Of a stretch of 64,000 nt of DNA, positions 1 to 10,960 are shown one piece after another. Position 1 is the first letter of the stretch. Each line of letters opens with the position of its first letter. The DNA is from Nephrocerus scutellatus (lineage: Eukaryota; Arthropoda; Insecta; Diptera; Pipunculidae): the NCBI GenBank assembly GCA_947095585.1, contig OX352763.1, positions 98,869,908 to 98,933,907 on the forward strand, in the 5' to 3' direction. The position numbers were made by a program, and so were the translations under genes. Under the pieces are notes generated by a model, which was not told the origin of the DNA, did no database searches, and saw only the letters and a program-made list of their open reading frames with translations.

Positions 1-617
1 TACAATTTTTTTATTAGCGGTGCAAACACACTATCGTTTAATTTAATATCTTTAGCCCGAATTCCATCACCACCGGGAGATTTATTCGGGTTAATTGATT
101 TCCGGGGTCGTATTACCACAAACGTGATTAAATAACGCTGATTTGGCATGATCGCTTACGTGAACGAGTGACGAGTAGTGATCATTCCAATGTAAATACT
201 CTATCACTCATAAACATATGGATTCCATTCACTCGTTAACTGATGTCGTAATTCGACCCAAGAATTGCATGTGTAGGGTTTTTTAGGATAATTCCTCATT
301 TGCAATGTCTCGATATCGTTTGTATGTCATCTCATAAGTCTTATTCACTCTATTGTTTTTCCACCTCCTGTTAAGCTCATCGCATTTTTTATATTGTGTT
401 AGTACTCGTAGTTCAGAAGTCATTAATTCACCGTGTTTGAGCGAAGGTACTCGTATGTTTTTCTGACGACATTAACTGCTACGTTTTGTACAGAACATTT
501 CCGGACCATAGGGCATAATGGTCCGAAATGTCGCTCTGAATAACAACAAACTTACAACTTTTTCAGCTTCAATATTTGGTAAATAGATTTTAGTGAGAGT
601 CTTTTTTAATTGCAAGC
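1..617. other. unassigned non-coding DNA with a strong hairpin
   Basis: No reading frame resembles a known protein and no repeat family of this window is present. At 495-531 the sequence forms an inverted repeat: ACATTT and CGGACCAT pair with ATGGTCCG and AAATGT (14 pairs, one bulged C, an 8-nt loop). The hairpin has no evident partner elsewhere in the window. Confidence 0.4.
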
Positions 618-917
618 ATAATGATAATAATAATTGGCACGAAAGACCGGTGCAGTCCAGTCCCTAGATTTTAGCGACCATCATTCTTGTGCGTTTTGTA
701 TTTTTGGCACACAAATGTGGGGTCTACGATTTAATGCCGTATTCGAAAGGCGAGTCGAGAAGCTTTCCGTGCAGATTATTACTCTTGGACATTTGTCAGA
801 CATTCGCAAGAGGTGGGACTGTAAAAAATACGTTTGGTGTTTCTGTGATTCGAATCTCGAACCTCCTGTTCAGAAGTTGAACGCACTAACCACTAGACGA
901 GCCACGACGTCATAATA
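618..917 (-). mobile_element. SINE copy A (tRNA-headed), diverged
   Basis: This is a tRNA-derived, non-autonomous retroposon read on the minus strand. The tRNA-like head lies at the high end: the minus strand reads CGTGGCTCGTCTAGTGG (degenerate A box) and then GGTTCGAGATTCGAATC (B-box region). The body near 735-800 (ATTTAATGCCGTATTCG, AGCTTTCCGTG) and the tail near 619-660 (ATAATAATAATT followed by a GACCGGTGCAGTCCAG-like block) align by eye with the copies at 3581-3866, 37534-37832 and 51860-52138. The apparent 93-residue reading frame across it is a by-product. A possible short target duplication (CATAAT) flanks it but is too short to trust. Confidence 0.75.
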
Positions 918-1480
918 CCAACTTAATGAATATACACTTTCTACTTTCTAAAATATTACCTCCTTTTGAATTTTTGAAATTTAATCTCTCTCTCTCTCTC
1001 TTCTCTGTCCTTTGGCGCAATAAATAACAAATTAAAATTTTATTCAGCTAAAATTTCGGTCTAAACGCCGAGTATGGACTGCACTTTGTTAATAATGCTT
1101 TATAAATGTTTATTGCTGGCTTGGGAGCATAAATGTGTGTGTGAGCGAATTTTTGTTGTTGCTGTTTCTCAACGGAGTTTTAATAATAAAATATTAATAT
1201 CATCTGAGTATTTGATGCGGCATACAGGTGGAATATTAGCTATACAATATACAGCCACGACCACCATTTCACTCTCCATGCAGTGTGCAAACAGCATTTA
1301 CACACAGCGGAAAAACGAAATTAATTGTCTTCACTTTCCGCGTAATACAGCGAGGAATCATTTGCAAAATTAAGTTCTATGTGGATTTTTTATAGAATCC
1401 TTAATCGTAATCGCGCGATTTTTATTTGATTAATCACATGAGTTAGGGATGCATGCATCCATTGCTTGTATTTTAATTAA
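918..1480. other. unassigned A+T-rich DNA with a short (CT)n run
   Basis: A CT dinucleotide run lies at about 985-1001. No coding sequence or family repeat was recognised. An open frame of 99 codons at 1074-1373 has no recognisable motif and ordinary A+T-rich composition. Confidence 0.3.
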
Positions 1481-1750
1481 TTTTCACACGCCCATAGATA
1501 AAAATTACTGTTTCATCCACTATAAACTAGCTTCGAAAGTAGCCTTTATGCACCCTAGTGAATTAACATATAAAATCATTTTGTTATTTACTGCAGTCAC
1601 AGCGAACACACATTCTCAGAGTAATTGTGCATTAACCATAACCGGTTTAGCAGAAAAACCGGTTTGGTCGTGTGAAAAATAGCGTACATTACTCGCAGAA
1701 AAGTGCTCATCGTGCATATAAGCTCACTCCACTTTCCTCGCTCGTTATGT
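1481..1750 (+). repeat. unclassified interspersed repeat, copy 1
   Basis: About 270 bp that recurs in inverted orientation at 16774-17025. Shared blocks, in order: TTTTCACACGCCCATAG, CTTCGAAAGTAGCCTTTA, TTATTTACTGCAGTCACAGC, GTGTGAAAAATAGCGTACAT and CCACTTTCCTCGCTCGTTAT. No protein-coding content, tRNA-like boxes or clear terminal repeats were seen, so the class is undecided (MITE, SINE or fragment of a larger element). It contains a small palindromic stretch, AACCGGTTTAGC near AAACCGGTTT. Confidence 0.7.
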
Positions 1751-2170
1751 GCTATTCTTGTCCACAATGTTGATGAAATATTTGTTATTTATTCATAGTA
1801 TTTATGTAAAATTGTATACATAACATTGCATTATGTATGTGAGTAATTAAAAACTAGTCTTGCAGCATATCGTCATATGGGCTTCTAGTTTGTATACTTT
1901 AATTTTACTTCAATTGTATTACGAAGAACATAGTTCTCAATTTTAACGTGACAACTTATAACTACAAGGTTGTTAAGGGGTACATGTTTAAAAAGCAATA
2001 TGCTAAATGTCCCACTGTTATGAGACAATTTTAATGTCACTGTTTTATTAACCGCGTCTCATAATTTTATTTCTCGTTTCCTTTAGTTATATTTTATGTG
2101 TGCATAACTATATATGTTATTTATTATATGTTTATTTTTTTTATTTTTATTGTAAGTGAACCTCCTTTAT
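1751..2170. other. unassigned A+T-rich DNA
   Basis: Low-complexity A+T-rich sequence with several TATGTA/TTTATT runs. I see no gene, RNA or family repeat. Confidence 0.3.
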
Positions 2171-2335
2171 CAATTCTGGAATATGATCATTATGGATTTT
2201 CGGGAACAAAGCAATTTCTCAACCGATTCGCATGAAATTCGGTATGTATAGGGCTAAGATGCGATTTTAATTAAGACTTGTTCCTATGGCAATTCTGGAA
2301 TATGGTCATTAGGATCTGGAATTTCGGGAACTATA
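2171..2335 (+). repeat. local direct repeat, period about 119 bp
   Basis: The block CAATTCTGGAATATGATCAT followed by TTTCGGGAAC at 2171-2206 recurs about 119 bp later as AATTCTGGAATATGGTCATT and ATTTCGGGAAC. Between them lies CCGATTCGCATGAAATTCGG, a motif type common in insect repetitive elements. It may be two units of a tandem array or a decayed element. No coding content. Confidence 0.45.
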
Positions 2336-2884
2336 CCATTTTGAGATTTTAAGATGTCCGTTCGTGTATCGGTTCCACAGACAAGAAGATCTTTGTTTTC
2401 TTTTCTTTCGTCCTGGGCAGACGTTGTCACGCTCAAAACCCACTTCAGTGTCTCTGTCACAGCCTAACCTGCTCTTTTCTATTAGCAAGATATTTGCTAA
2501 AGTTTTGCGTCATTTTGCCAACTGTTCTAAGGAAAATAAATTGGAAGATATTCCAATATATCCTAAAGGTCATTATGCATATGCATTATTTAAAATCAGT
2601 GAAAGCTTTGGTGATATTATGGAAGTTTGAGAATCACTGAAAGAGTTCCTGCGAAGTAGTATACTGATGATATTTCATCACAGCTTTATAATCACATTGA
2701 TACGTGAAGGCGTGCGTGTGTCAGTATCAGTGGCAAATAGTATTTGAAATTCTTAAAGGAACCTTTAAAGAAGTATTCTTCAACAAGGTATAAAATCACC
2801 GAGTAATATTTTCCATTTAACCCATATTTAGTTGGATAGCAGTTTTTTTCCAGAGTGTACTCAAAAAAAGGTGAACCATCATCT
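2336..2884. other. unassigned DNA
   Basis: An 88-codon open frame at 2364-2630 has no recognisable domain and no codon pattern that sets it apart. Nothing else supported. Confidence 0.25.
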
Positions 2885-3570
2885 ATTTCACTGTATCGAT
2901 CATCATCATATCTAGCTCTACAACCGGGGTTTGAAGTATTATCTTCCCGCTAAATTCTATCTACATGTCCCACTTACGAGCCGATGTCATCCAGCTTAAT
3001 ATCCCTAAGCTCTGGGGGTAAACGTTTACATTATACTTACAACGTAGGCTTGCCCTCGCTCCAATAAATTTTACTGTAAACACCTTTCCGAACCGGATTC
3101 TCTTCGCTCATGGGAGCTAGATGCGAGCTGCCCAACAGAGTCTACCGAGCTTAATTCTCTTGGTGACATATAGGATCTCATCAATTAACTGTCCCCGAAA
3201 TCCTTCTTCCTCATAACAATGTTTACGCAGAATCCGTAAGACGTCCCTCCCGATTTCGGCGAATAGGTCAGAGTTCTTTTTGCGAAGTCCCCAAGGCTCG
3301 GAATTTAGATTAAGTGGGCTTCAGGTAGCCGTGCCTTGGTTTCATGCTGATATCGACTGCGTCGATTGACCTTATATAGTTATAGGATTGCACTACCTCG
3401 AATTCGTGCTCCACTATCTTAATTGAGGTTGCAATGTTTGATCTTCTCCTCGCAGACCTAGCTACCATGTCCTTAATGTGTAGCTCCAGATTTCTAGCTG
3501 CCCGCTCAATCTGGATAAACGATTCTTATACAGCCTTTGGGTTTTGTCCAATGATGTTAATATCGTATAA
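2885..3570 (-). mobile_element. RTE-clade LINE fragment, 3' part
   Basis: The minus strand carries the end of an RTE-type LINE. The tail side (2885-3010) has a CATCATCATAT run and GAGCCGATGTCATCCAGC, the same 3' end as at 43995-44119 and 48968-49012. At 3070-3270 it matches the C-terminal reverse-transcriptase region of the copies at 52720-53420 and 16330-16720 (TCTTCGCTCATGGGAGCTAGATG corresponds to the 'RMSEEDPARK' region). Around 3500-3570 the sequence corresponds to the region just before the catalytic aspartates. Many stops and indels; not functional. Confidence 0.75.
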
Positions 3571-3580
3571 TATACAAATC

Positions 3581-3866
3581 ATAATAAGCGGCGCGACAGA
3601 CCGTTTCGGTCCAAAGCCTAGCTCCTCGCGAGCATTTGTTTTGTGCATGTATATTTTTGCACACAAATTGAATGGACCTAAAATTTAATGCCGTATACGA
3701 ACGGCGAATTAAGAAACTTTCCGTGACAACTTATTACTCTCTGATGTTGCTCAGACATTCGCAAGAGGTGGGACAGTGAAAAATACTTTTTGGTGTTTTC
3801 TGGGATTTTAACTTCGAACCCCCTGTTCAGAAATCCATGCACTTAGCCACTGAGCCACGGCGCCGA
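3581..3866 (-). mobile_element. SINE copy B (tRNA-headed)
   Basis: A nearly full-length member of the SINE family, read on the minus strand. Its 5' end on that strand is GGCGCCGTGGCTCAGTGG (intact A box) followed by GGGGGTTCGAAG (B-box region). The body (TTTAATGCCGTATACGAACG, ACTTTCCGTGAC) and the tail block (GCGACAGACCGTTTCGGTCC) are well conserved. It abuts the RTE fragment at 2885-3570. No open reading frame is expected; transcription of such elements is by RNA polymerase III with LINE machinery supplied in trans (family knowledge). Confidence 0.85.
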
Positions 3867-6570
3867 TGATTATATAGTTAGTATATTGATTTTTCGGCTC
3901 CAAACAATTTTTCATCTCCTGCTTAAAGGTGAGAATCTGATTATTTCTTGATTTGCCTGGTATCAAGCCCCAGTGATATGAGTCCATAACGACTTAAGCG
4001 AATGGGTTTTGCTTTCTTGAATGATAGAGGGCAATAACATACTTAAAATCGTCATACCACGCTAATTGCTGCAGGTTGTGATACCTCTTTCTTATACGGC
4101 ACATAGTTCAAGAAATGATTCGTGCAATTCAGGTGCTCCAAATGTAATCAGCTCCGCTAAGATGCTCTCTGATTTGTATTACTCTGCAAACTTAGTTTAA
4201 ACTGATGGCGGCAGCACGGTATTGTTGTAGGTAACTGTTGAAGCCTCCAATTCCTCTTCTAGCTTGCCATTTAGCATGTCATGAAAGCACCAATATGCCT
4301 TTGAGTGCGGCAGCCGTTCTGTTTCAATGCGAGTCCATTTTTCCGTCCCACTCTTTCGCTGATAAGTCTTTAGATTTTATAAAATATAGTGATCATGAAC
4401 ACCATTTAACTGCCGGCAGGCAACCTTCTAATGGTGACTTTCACGAAATACCTTTCTTAAGGATAGAACAGTCATTCATTTCTTAATGTCCATTATCTTT
4501 ATATAATTGATTTTACTTCTCCAATTGCAAGCTTTCATACCATTCCTTTAAGGTTGTAATTGACTTTTTTAGGTCTTTATTTGGTCTAAATAATGGTGTA
4601 CCCCAGCGCTGTACTTTGTCCCCAACACTCTTTCTTATTTTCATATCCCATCTTTTGTTGGCACTTCCAATACTAGACTTTACATTATTTTACTGCAGCC
4701 CAGCACTCTAGAACATGGAAGTTGATCATCAGCACGTTCAACCAAATTCTGACCTTGCCTGAATAACAAATAGGGACAATACCACTTGTACAGATAAGAA
4801 GCAGAAGCAAGCAGGGTGATACTGAGAATAAATACCAGTCAGTCTTTACAACTACACCGTTCCATTGCTGGGTATCAAATCAATAATCTTGATTCGTATT
4901 GTCTGCCGAAGATGACACCGAACGAACAAAAATTAAGTTTGCAAATATTACTGATTTTCTATCGGGACAATACCTCCTGTCAACAACAACATACACAACA
5001 CAAGTCAAACATTTTATCAGCCGACATTTTCCTTTAAAGCTCCGAACCTTAACACAAACAGTTCCTATTTTTTTTTTAAATAGCCAACTTTCCAAGAAAA
5101 TAATTCTCCGGAGACAACTTTCCCTAACATTTTTCAGTCCATAAGGCCATCACACCCACCTTGGAAAAACGTAAGAAAAACAGCTCGCAGCAGTTGGTCT
5201 CTTGGTCAACCGACCAACAGTCAATGATGTTGATCCGTTTGTTTAGTTGTTTGTTGTTTGTTTGCAAATCCATTGTTATTGTTGATTATATTCATCCTTG
5301 CAAGGATAACTTATTGCCCCATGGCGATGTTTTTGACAATTTTCAATGGAATAACGATTGACCCATAAGTGACACTGTTACCCTGAAATTTATATGTTCG
5401 TCTGGCATTCAATGACTTTTGCATATCTTTTGCTTCTGTTGTAGACAAAAACTTTTCCAGCCATCCGTTGTGTATGGGAATTTGTTGGTATTGGTATTTG
5501 ACAGGTTGTGTCCAATGCAATGTGGCTTTATTGGTTGGTTGAAAGAACAATCGGTTCTTATATCGGAGCCGGATGGACAGAAAGTTTAAAACTTTTTCGT
5601 GCCGAGTCATGTTGTTTTTTTTTTTTTGCTATTCTTGTTCTTTTGTGGTGTCGTACTGAAATCATAAGAAAGTGGTGTTATAGAATGTTTTTAATTTTGC
5701 AAAAAAGGACAAAATCTACAAATGACTGAAAAGAACAACGATAGCGGTGAATCCTTCGGCTAACTACTGACAACCTGTCACTTAAACACTTCTGGTTTCT
5801 TACATTTCTTTACATATTTTATTCATTAAAAAAACAATAAAACGTTCCAGTGATCAAAGATCATGTGTAGTTCATGCTATTTTCATTCTCTGATGTTAAG
5901 CTATTATACCTTCGGAAGTAGCACATGGAAATAAAACTCAAATAAAACTAGTGCATCTACAATTCCGTATAAATTTGAGAGTCTTGTCTTGAATTTATCC
6001 CAACCGATTCCAATGGGCCAAAAACCTTATACTTAAATATTTATTTCGATTGTTAGTGGCGATAATCAGACAAAAGACTGGAAGATTTTGTCAGCGTGTC
6101 AGAAAACTAAGTTGTCTGTACTCCTAAAATCTCGAATGTTATGAGACTTGAAGTCTTGAACCCAAATGCCTTCTTAGGTATGTAGGTAGGTAGAGTGGTA
6201 ATCTCCCCGCAACACTTGCGAGAGCCTTAGCAATTATCCTGTTTTGATACCACTACCTTCGGAAAACCTACTATAGGTTTTTCGAATGGTTCATAAATCC
6301 AAGATTTAGTGTTCAAGAAAGTATAAGAGATCAATTCGATACTCTTTCACGTTGACAAAGAATGATCTGCTTAGAGTGCGGAGGCTATAACCTGCTAAAG
6401 CTCTGCTGCTGCAGAGAGTGTCATGATTAATACCCAGTTTAACAGCATGCCCGCCCATTGACCTGTAAAATAATCAAAAATTCTGGGAAATTCTTGGGTT
6501 AATCTTAAGATCAATTCGGTGTTTTTCCAATTATTGTATGGCGAAGCTAACTGTGACCTAGTTGTGCATT
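3867..6570. other. unassigned DNA, no gene recognised
   Basis: About 2.7 kb without a recognised gene or any of the window's repeat families. Several 65-100 codon open frames exist on both strands (4238-4486, 4816-5144, 5161-5361, 5311-5610, 5508-5729), but they overlap each other on opposite strands and show no domain. A TAGGTATGTAGGTAGGTAGAG stretch at 6176-6196 is simple-repeat-like and could be the tail of a LINE; I could not support that. Confidence 0.3.
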
Positions 6571-6830
6571 AGTTGTGAAATAGGCAGTTGCATGCTACCT
6601 CTCCTTGAATGCAGCCGCAATACTCGTGGCGCTCTAAATGCTTATCAGTTTATCCTCAAGCCCATCTTCGGACGTACAATTACAACACGTATGTGGAATG
6701 CTCTGCTAAGCTCAGTGTTTCCACATTAGTATGATCAGGGATTTAAAACACAAGCTCATAGATATCTCCTATTTTCGCCTCCTTTTCCTTAGCGCCCACG
6801 CTGTGCAAAGCATAAAGCAGAGCAGCCGTC
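6571..6830 (+). mobile_element. CR1/jockey-like LINE fragment, 3' end
   Basis: Aligns by eye with the 3' part of the copies at 29240-29398 and 10730-10960. Shared blocks: AGTTGCATGCTACCTCTCCTT, GATACTCGTGGC-type sequence and AAGCCCATCTTCGGACGTAC. It also carries the block CTTAGCGCCCACGCTGTGC that appears at 10929-10947. This is the region downstream of the reverse transcriptase of that family. Degraded, with no usable frame. Confidence 0.7.
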
Positions 6831-7084
6831 CGCAAATTATAGAAAAAAGTAGTAAAGGAAGAGCAATTAGTTCCTTGACTGAACCCAATGGACAGCTTAC
6901 TCTTTCCATAGAACAGGTGTTGAATAGTTGAATAGTTGAATAGTGACACCCTTTTCGTCGATTTATATGCTTTCTCATTACCCCTATGTTTCTGTACCCT
7001 CGGACCTATACGATTGTTTTGTTAGATTTATCGAAGCCAGTTCTTCTTAGCACTGTTAAACAAATTTCGATTCGTTAACGGTCA
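6831..7084. other. unassigned DNA with a short tandem repeat
   Basis: Contains three tandem copies of GTTGAATA at about 6918-6942. Otherwise no supported feature. Confidence 0.35.
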
Positions 7085-7960
7085 CTTGAATTGCTTTGAT
7101 TACAGATTTTCTCTATACTCTTATATTTAATTTGTGTCTTTAGGCCTTTAGGCCTCCTTATCTCTAAAATTTCTGTCTTTAGGCCTTTAGGCCTCCTTAT
7201 CTCTAAAATTTCTGTCTGAAAAATGCTAGTAGAGTCGGAAGGCCTGTATGACTTTGAGAAACTAAGATTATCTGAAAAGATACCTGCACTGACTTCATCC
7301 ATCATCTTGGATCCGTCAGTGTAGATTGTCATGTCAAATTGCATGGTTACTCCAACGTCCATTCAATTTTCAAAGTTTAATTTGAATCTTAGTTTGGGGT
7401 GTAGAAGTTTGGTCAGTAGAAGATGGTATCACATCTTTGAACATTGCGTTTTGAAAGGATAAAAGTTGGTATTTTAGATTGTGCTGAAGAGAACCATTTC
7501 AGATTTCTCTGAGTTGACACTAAGGCCACAACTTCTTGATTAAAAGCTAACTTTGCTCAAGGCCTTTCCACGACTTTCCTAATCACTTGTAGGTGTGTAG
7601 GTGCAGTACCAATACAAGAGTAACCACGTCATCTGCATATTGGACTATATTCATTCTGTTTCACTGGAGTATTTTCCGACCATTACCCACAACAAAGCTG
7701 AAAAACAATTTATTTATTTATACATTTATTTAGGAAGTGTTTCACACCTGACCGGGTAAGAGCTTCCTGAATGGCCACAATACGAATATTTTTATAACCC
7801 CCCTCAACATCGAGGAATGTGGCGAAGGTACATTGTTTGTAGTTGCTGATTCGGTCCTCAATCATTTTCACTTTCTCATTTATAGCCGTTTCAGTAGTCC
7901 TGCAGCTGCAGGAACATACCTAAGCCATAGACAGCCCTCTGAAAATCGTGAATATCTACG
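7085..7960 (-). mobile_element. LOA-type LINE fragment (RT and RNase H), minus strand
   Basis: Reads from high to low coordinates. At about 7900-7760 the reverse-transcriptase palm entry is visible as FATFLDVEGGYKNI. At 7640-7627 the catalytic motif appears as QYADDVV. At 7345-7230 an RNase H start reads IYTDGSKM...SAGIFSDN, with the catalytic aspartate of TDGSK at about 7315, then FQTEILEI with the expected glutamate. RNase H after RT is typical of LOA/R1/I-type non-LTR elements. The segments lie in different frames with stops. A 39-bp tandem duplication falls inside the RNase H part. Not functional. Confidence 0.75.
7135..7212 (-). repeat. 39-bp in-frame tandem duplication within RNase H relic
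   Basis: Two identical 39-bp units, 7135-7173 and 7174-7212. Because 39 is divisible by three, the minus-strand frame is kept and the 13 residues EILEIRRPKGLKT appear twice. Each unit itself contains two TTTAGGCC blocks, which may have promoted slippage. Confidence 0.9.
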
Positions 7961-9404
7961 AAGAGAGAGAGAGAGTTCTATAACATAATAGGCTGTATGT
8001 CGTTTGTGCCGGGAGATGTATACTCAGAGAAGATTCTTAAGTTATGTTATAACCCCACATGCTCAAAAGGTTAAAACCATTATAACACAAGGTACAGCTT
8101 GAGAACTAAGGTATCAAATAAGTAAATGGCCTTCTTAGTACTTAGCAGCTCAGACCTCACAAGTACGTATGTACCGAATTTTGTTAGTTCTGCTGAGGCT
8201 GGCTTAGCCAATGTTTCTTTTCTTATGCTGTGTTCCTCCACAGCGTCTTCAGTTTTCAGAAAGGCAATTAACACTGCCATTGTCGGCTGCTTATCACATA
8301 AGCATCGAATTTACTTGAGCTTCATTTTGTGATATTAGCAGATTGTGTTTCTTTTCCTAAACTGTTACCTCCATCCGAATCTGATCATTTGATTACAAGT
8401 GCCAAACAATTCATATTACATTTCACGATCTATCACTTGATTTTGGACGACATCACATATTTGAAGATTTGTATGGCAATGTGTTTCATTAAAGGATGAT
8501 ATTTGCTATTTGATATCCCCATCTTTACAGCCGTGCACCAAAAACAAAAACAAAAAAAAATCAATTCCAATTCCAATCCCTTTTAATCTAGATGTGTAAT
8601 TAAATATGCTATGTATGTTCGAAAAAAGCCAAAGAAAAAAATTCTATCCATTCTGTGGAGCTTCAAGTCTGCTGTTTCGCAAATTCAATAAATAAAATTG
8701 TGACACTGTCAAGAGGAAGAAAAAATTCGTAGCACAGTAGTAGCCGAAAGCCAATGTCCACCAGTCTAAAGCGAAGATGATGTTGCAATCGTATATCTCA
8801 GAATCATGTTCCGGAACTGCACACCAAAGTTCTCCGACAGTGGTAGGAATGAAGAGACGGGGGTTTCTGTTCCCTGATACTCTGTTCATCTACTGTAGTC
8901 ACAAATTACAAACGAAACAAAAATAAAAACATAAACAGTAATTTGCAAGGACTTGGTATTTACTAATTAATCGTTCGCTGGCCTGACCAAAGAAGCGCTT
9001 ATCTGAATGAAAAGGAGAAGAATAAATAAAAACGTCCGAAACGTTCAAAAATAGTGCCCAAATAAATAACTAATTCCGATTCTTGACACTGTTGGCGGGG
9101 AAACAGTTTGTGTTTTCCTTTCGAAAGATTTACCATCGGAAATGCGCACTTTAGCGCAGGTGAAGCGTACGAAAACGACATCTTCTTGATATGCATCAGT
9201 GCGGAAATAATATATTGGATTACAAGATGCGTATGCATTGGACACTCTTCTACTACAAGGGTGACAAGTTTTTTGTTTGTTTACCTTCAAAAGTACTTGT
9301 CGATGAATCCCGCTCGCATATCCTTCGTATATCATCAGTAAGAAGGTATACTGTGGTTAGAGGTTTATATCTGGAAGAGAGAAAAGTGGAACCAGTCTTT
9401 TTAC
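7961..9404. other. unassigned DNA, no gene recognised
   Basis: About 1.4 kb. A (GA)n run lies near 7960-7972. Overlapping open frames of 66-96 codons at 8080-8332, 8644-8889 and 9045-9415 do not show known domains. Read on the plus strand, 9191-9415 continues nearly to the CR1-like element that begins at about 9405, so it could be an uncharacterised flank or a rearranged element part. Confidence 0.3.
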
Positions 9405-9646
9405 AAGTTTGGTAAAAGCAAAGTTGTGGCACTTTATATTTCAAAGGCATTCGACAGAGTATGGCACCAAGCTATTCTGTCTAAAATGCGTGCTTTTGGA
9501 ATCGTAGCAACCATGCTTCAATAGATTAGAAGCCATCTTTCAAACTGTTCAATAAAAGTTGTGTTGGATGATTTTAAGTCTGAAATCCGCCGCATAAATG
9601 CGGGTGTCCCTCAGGGCTGTGTTTTGTCTCCGAGACTCTTTCTTAT
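9405..9646 (+). pseudogene. CR1/jockey-like reverse transcriptase, 5' piece of a split copy
   Basis: The translation contains ALYISKAFDRVWHQAILSKM, the palm motif with the first catalytic aspartate replaced (normally 'D[FI]SKAFD'), then INAGVPQGCVLSP, the 'GVPQG' block. It closely follows the copy at 28380-28620. Stop codons interrupt it, for example in MLQ*IRSHL. The frame ends at about 9646, where a tandem-repeat element has been inserted, and the element resumes at 10291. Confidence 0.85.
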
Positions 9647-10290
9647 TAAATTTTCTATATTAACTTCACTTGCCCGTGGCACGGATGTCGGTCGACAGTC
9701 GGTCGTCGAGGAATCTTGCGATAAATTTTTAACCCACATCCCAAAGCCCGATTTTATTGAAATTTTGCACACATGTGTATTTCCGGAGACAACACTTTCT
9801 ATTAAAATTTTCTCTTGAGAACAATGACAATTTTCTTCAAATTTTATACGCATGTGTATCTCCGATGGACAACGATGGGCCCCAAATTTTTTTTCAAAAA
9901 AAAATTAACCCGATTTTCTTCGAATTTCTAATTTTATATACATATGTATCCCCGATGAAAAACAGGGTCAATGGGCCACAAATTTTTTTTTAAAAAAATT
10001 AACCCGATTTTTTTTAATTTTATATACGTGTGTATCTCCGATAGACAAAATTTTTTGTAAAGTTTTTGGAGTGAACGGGCCCTGAGGACCGACGGGTGCC
10101 TACATAAATTTTTTAAAAATTAGCTGGAATTTCTTCAAATCTTAAACACATGTGTATCACTGATGGACAAATTTTTTTGTAAATTTGTTGGCCCTGAGAC
10201 CCGAAATTTTTTAAAAATTAGCCCGATTTTCTTCAAATTTTAAAACATATCCATTTAATTTTATTTTGTAATGTAATTTTAATTTTTATG
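9647..10290 (+). mobile_element. Helentron-like tandem-repeat element, inserted in a LINE
   Basis: Starts with TAAATTTTCTATATTAACTT (a one-mismatch version of the family's 5' inverted repeat) and CACTTGCCCGTGG, and ends with TAATTTTAATTTTTATGG, the family's A+T-rich 3' hairpin end. The interior has about five diverged units, each marked by CCCGATTTTCTTCAAATTT-like sequence (near 9749, 9911, 10005, 10124, 10224) and by ACATGTGTATCTCCGATGGA. The family's (GGCT)n tract is replaced here by GACAGTCGGTCGTCG-type sequence. It sits between two pieces of a CR1-like element; about 150 bp of that host element, including the FADD motif, is missing at the junction. Confidence 0.75.
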
Positions 10291-10960
10291 GATCGTTAAA
10301 TTCTCACCTTGACAGAAATTGCAAAGTGGGAAGATCACTATAGAGTCTTCTGTCATTGAAGCGAAATAGTAATATACAGCCATTATCCATGAATGGCACT
10401 TGCATCGAGGAAACTGAAAAACGAACAATTCTTGGTATGTGCGTCAACAAAAAGCTTCGTAGGAATGACTACATATTCACCGTCACAAAAAATGCTGCTA
10501 AGTGCCTTGGCTTCCTTAAGAAATATTTCACTCCCTCTGATCTGGCTGCTATCTACAAGACATTTATTCGCCCCAAACTTGAGTATAACTGGCATGTCTG
10601 ATCATGTGCACCTAAGACCACCTGGCATATGCTTGACAGAATTCAGAGCTGTGCGATAAAACTTGTCGGTGACGCAAACATAGCGACATCAATAGATTCG
10701 CTCGAAAACCGCAGGAACGTGGTTTTCAAGAGAAATAGCCAGTTGCATGCCACCTTGAGTTTACCCTCAAGTCCATCTTCGGACAACCTGTTAAGCTTAG
10801 AGACTCTTTCTTTAGTCGTACAACACGAATGTGGAATTACCAAGCTCTTCATTTCCGCACCAATATGATCCACATGCATTCAAAACGCATGCACATCGAC
10901 ATTTCCTCTTTCTTTCCTCGAAACCTTAGTGCCCACGGTGTGCCTAGCATCATAAGGATT
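10291..10960 (+). pseudogene. CR1/jockey-like LINE, 3' piece of the split copy
   Basis: Resumes with CGTTAAATTCTCACCTTGAC, matching 28756 onward in the better copy. The translation shows MNGTCIEETE, FLKKYFTPSDLAAIYKTFI and LDRIQSCAIKLVGD, which is the thumb and connection region downstream of the catalytic palm. Several frameshifts and stops. It ends near TTAGTGCCCACGGTGTGCC and AAGGATTTTC at about 10960. Confidence 0.85.

Noticed and set aside
634..915. 93-codon open frame
   Set aside because: Lies wholly within SINE copy A on the strand opposite to its tRNA-like head; other copies do not keep the frame.
2885..3866. SINE B and the RTE fragment sharing a common 3' end (SINE/LINE partnership)
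   Set aside because: The SINE tail block (GGCCTTGGACCGCAA) and the RTE tail (GACATCGGCTC, ATGATG) do not resemble each other; they are just neighbours.
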